7,260 bases of DNA, taken from assembly GCA_946479205.1 (NCBI GenBank), contig CAMLFJ010000163.1, positions 1-7,260 on the forward strand, read 5' to 3'. Of the stretch, positions 6,145-7,260 are shown piece after piece. The notes beneath the pieces were generated by a model that ran no database searches, was not told the origin of the DNA, and was given only the letters and a program-made list of their open reading frames with translations. This DNA is from an uncultured bacterium. Its GTDB lineage: Bacteria > Methylomirabilota > Methylomirabilia > Rokubacteriales > CSP1-6. Position numbers and translations under genes: made by a program. How positions within the stretch are numbered: the first letter of the stretch is position 1; every line of letters begins with the position of its first letter.

Positions 6145-7260
6145 ATGCGCCATCGTCACAATTGGCTGCTCTACTCGCTCGTCGCTCTGGCTCTGGTGCT
6201 GTCCAGTGGTTGGACCGGGGCCGACGCCCAAGACAAGCCACGCTCCGGTGGAGAGCTCCTCTTCGTGGTGCCCTCGGAGCCGCCGTCGTACGACGCGCAC
6301 GCGGAGGAAACCTTTGGTGTCATCCACCCGATGGCGCCGCACTACAGCACGCTTCTCAAGGTGGACCCGTTCGACAAGACCGGGACCAAGCCGGTCGGAG
6401 ATCTCGCGGAATCCTGGACGATCTCCAAGGAAGGGCTGGTCTACACGTTCAAACTGCGTCACGGGGTGAAGTTCCACGACGGCAGCGACATGACGTCGAA
6501 GGACGTGAAGGCCTCCTACGACAAGATCATCTTCCCGCCCGCGGGCGTGAAGTCGCTGCGCAAGGACGCCTACCGCTCGGTCGAGGTGGTGGAGGCGCCG
6601 GACGCCCACACCGTTCGCTTCCGGCTGAAGTACCCCGAGTCGTCCTTCCTGCTGAACCTGGCGTCCCCCTGGAACTGGATCTACAAGGCCGACATCCTGG
6701 CCAAGGACATCAACTGGTACGCGAAGAACGTGATGGGGACCGGCCCCTTCACCTTCGTCGAGCACGTCAAGGGCTCGCACTGGGTCGGCAAGAAGAACCC
6801 GAACTACTGGGACAAGGGCAAGCCCTACCTTGACGGGTACCGGGCGATGTTCATGAGCTCGAACTCCTCCCAGGTGGCCGCGATCCGGGGCGAGCGGGCG
6901 CACATCCAGTTCCGCGGCTTCAGCCCGGCCGAGCGCGAGCAGCTCGTCCAGGCGATGGGCAACAAGATCACGGTGCAGGAGAGCCCCTGGGACTGCCTGA
7001 ACTTCGTCTCGATGCACCACGAGAAGAAGCCCTTCGATGACAAGCGGGTGCGGCGGGCCCTCTCGCTCGCACTCGACCGGTACGAGGCCTCCCAGAAGCT
7101 CTCCAAGATCACGATTGTGCGGGACGTGAGCGGAGTGCAGGTGCCCGGCACCCCGTACGCGACCCCGCCCGCGGAGCTGGAGAAGCTGGCGGGCTACGGG
7201 CGGGACATCAACGCGGCGCGCGCCGAGGCCAAGCGTCTGCTGCGCGAGGCGGGCGTGCCC
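6145..7260 (+). CDS. Periplasmic peptide-type ABC solute-binding protein, family 5 (SBP_bac_5), 3' partial
   Basis: The frame is open from this ATG to the window end (372 codons), so the C terminus is missing; full-length members have about 500-550 residues. Residues 1-28 are a Sec-type signal peptide: MRHRHNW, then a hydrophobic core (about 8-21) and an ADA|QD cleavage site after A28. There is no lipobox cysteine, which suits a soluble periplasmic protein. Family hallmarks are SGGELLFVVPSEPPSYDAH (34-52), LAESWTISKEGLVYTFKLR (87-105), GVKFHDG (107-113), GTGPF (198-202), PNYWDKGKPYLDGY (219-232) and RVRRALSLALDR (301-312). It would bind the transported solute and deliver it to permeases that are not in the window. 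Location beside two Dpp/Opp ATPases supports one importer. The start is fixed by GGGGAGG at 6132-6138, 6 nt before the ATG. Ligand specificity is not predictable from the sequence alone. Confidence 0.93.
   Translation, partial: MRHRHNWLLYSLVALALVLSSGWTGADAQDKPRSGGELLFVVPSEPPSYDAHAEETFGVIHPMAPHYSTLLKVDPFDKTGTKPVGDLAESWTISKEGLVYTFKLRHGVKFHDGSDMTSKDVKASYDKIIFPPAGVKSLRKDAYRSVEVVEAPDAHTVRFRLKYPESSFLLNLASPWNWIYKADILAKDINWYAKNVMGTGPFTFVEHVKGSHWVGKKNPNYWDKGKPYLDGYRAMFMSSNSSQVAAIRGERAHIQFRGFSPAEREQLVQAMGNKITVQESPWDCLNFVSMHHEKKPFDDKRVRRALSLALDRYEASQKLSKITIVRDVSGVQVPGTPYATPPAELEKLAGYGRDINAARAEAKRLLREAGVP

Noticed and set aside
6138..6833. Plus-strand frame of 231 codons starting at an ATG in the leader of the binding-protein gene
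   Set aside because: It is another frame of the same DNA and Arg/Gly-rich; the frame from 6145 gives the real protein and has a correctly spaced ribosome site.
6127..7020. Minus-strand frame of 297 codons opposite the solute-binding protein
   Set aside because: The + strand encodes a signal peptide and all family-5 binding-protein hallmarks; the antisense frame is its codon shadow.

Overview
The window is GC-rich (about 70% by eye) with every supported gene on the + strand and short spacers. This suggests a free-living, heterotrophic bacterium with abundant amino-acid and peptide uptake. The gene style (DMGDH-type flavoprotein, Dpp/Opp ABC cassette, solute-binding protein with an Ala-x-Ala signal peptide and no lipobox) suits a diderm such as Candidatus Rokubacteria/Methylomirabilota or a soil proteobacterium. 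That placement is an impression from sequence style, not a phylogenetic result. There are no RNA genes, insertion sequences, CRISPR arrays or prophage genes.

Region 1 (1-2992): the C-terminal three quarters of a dimethylglycine/sarcosine dehydrogenase-like flavoprotein with a folate-binding GcvT module, cut by the left edge. After 19 nt comes a 2-aminoethylphosphonate:pyruvate transaminase (PhnW-type). They look co-transcribed. One reading is that the flavoenzyme removes N-methyl groups as C1 units on tetrahydrofolate and the transaminase then deaminates the primary amine. If the transaminase really uses 2-aminoethylphosphonate, the pair could handle N-methylated aminophosphonates; this is a hypothesis.

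Region 2 (3026-3934): a membrane-anchored HEIGHH zinc metallopeptidase of the YpfJ/KPN_02809 family. It has no obvious functional link to either side.

Region 3 (3976-7260): a Dpp/Opp-type peptide ABC importer cassette in the order ATPase (DppD-like), ATPase (DppF-like), promoter plus leader, and periplasmic family-5 solute-binding protein. The last gene runs off the right edge. The two permeases are not in the window and may lie downstream. Both ATPases carry the complete C-terminal cysteine motif with identical spacing. The binding-protein gene has its own sigma70-like promoter and a leader that can fold over the ribosome binding site.

No clearly new system is visible. The most interesting points are the flavoenzyme/PhnW pairing, the AT-rich repeated start of the DppF-like gene, and the binding-protein leader.
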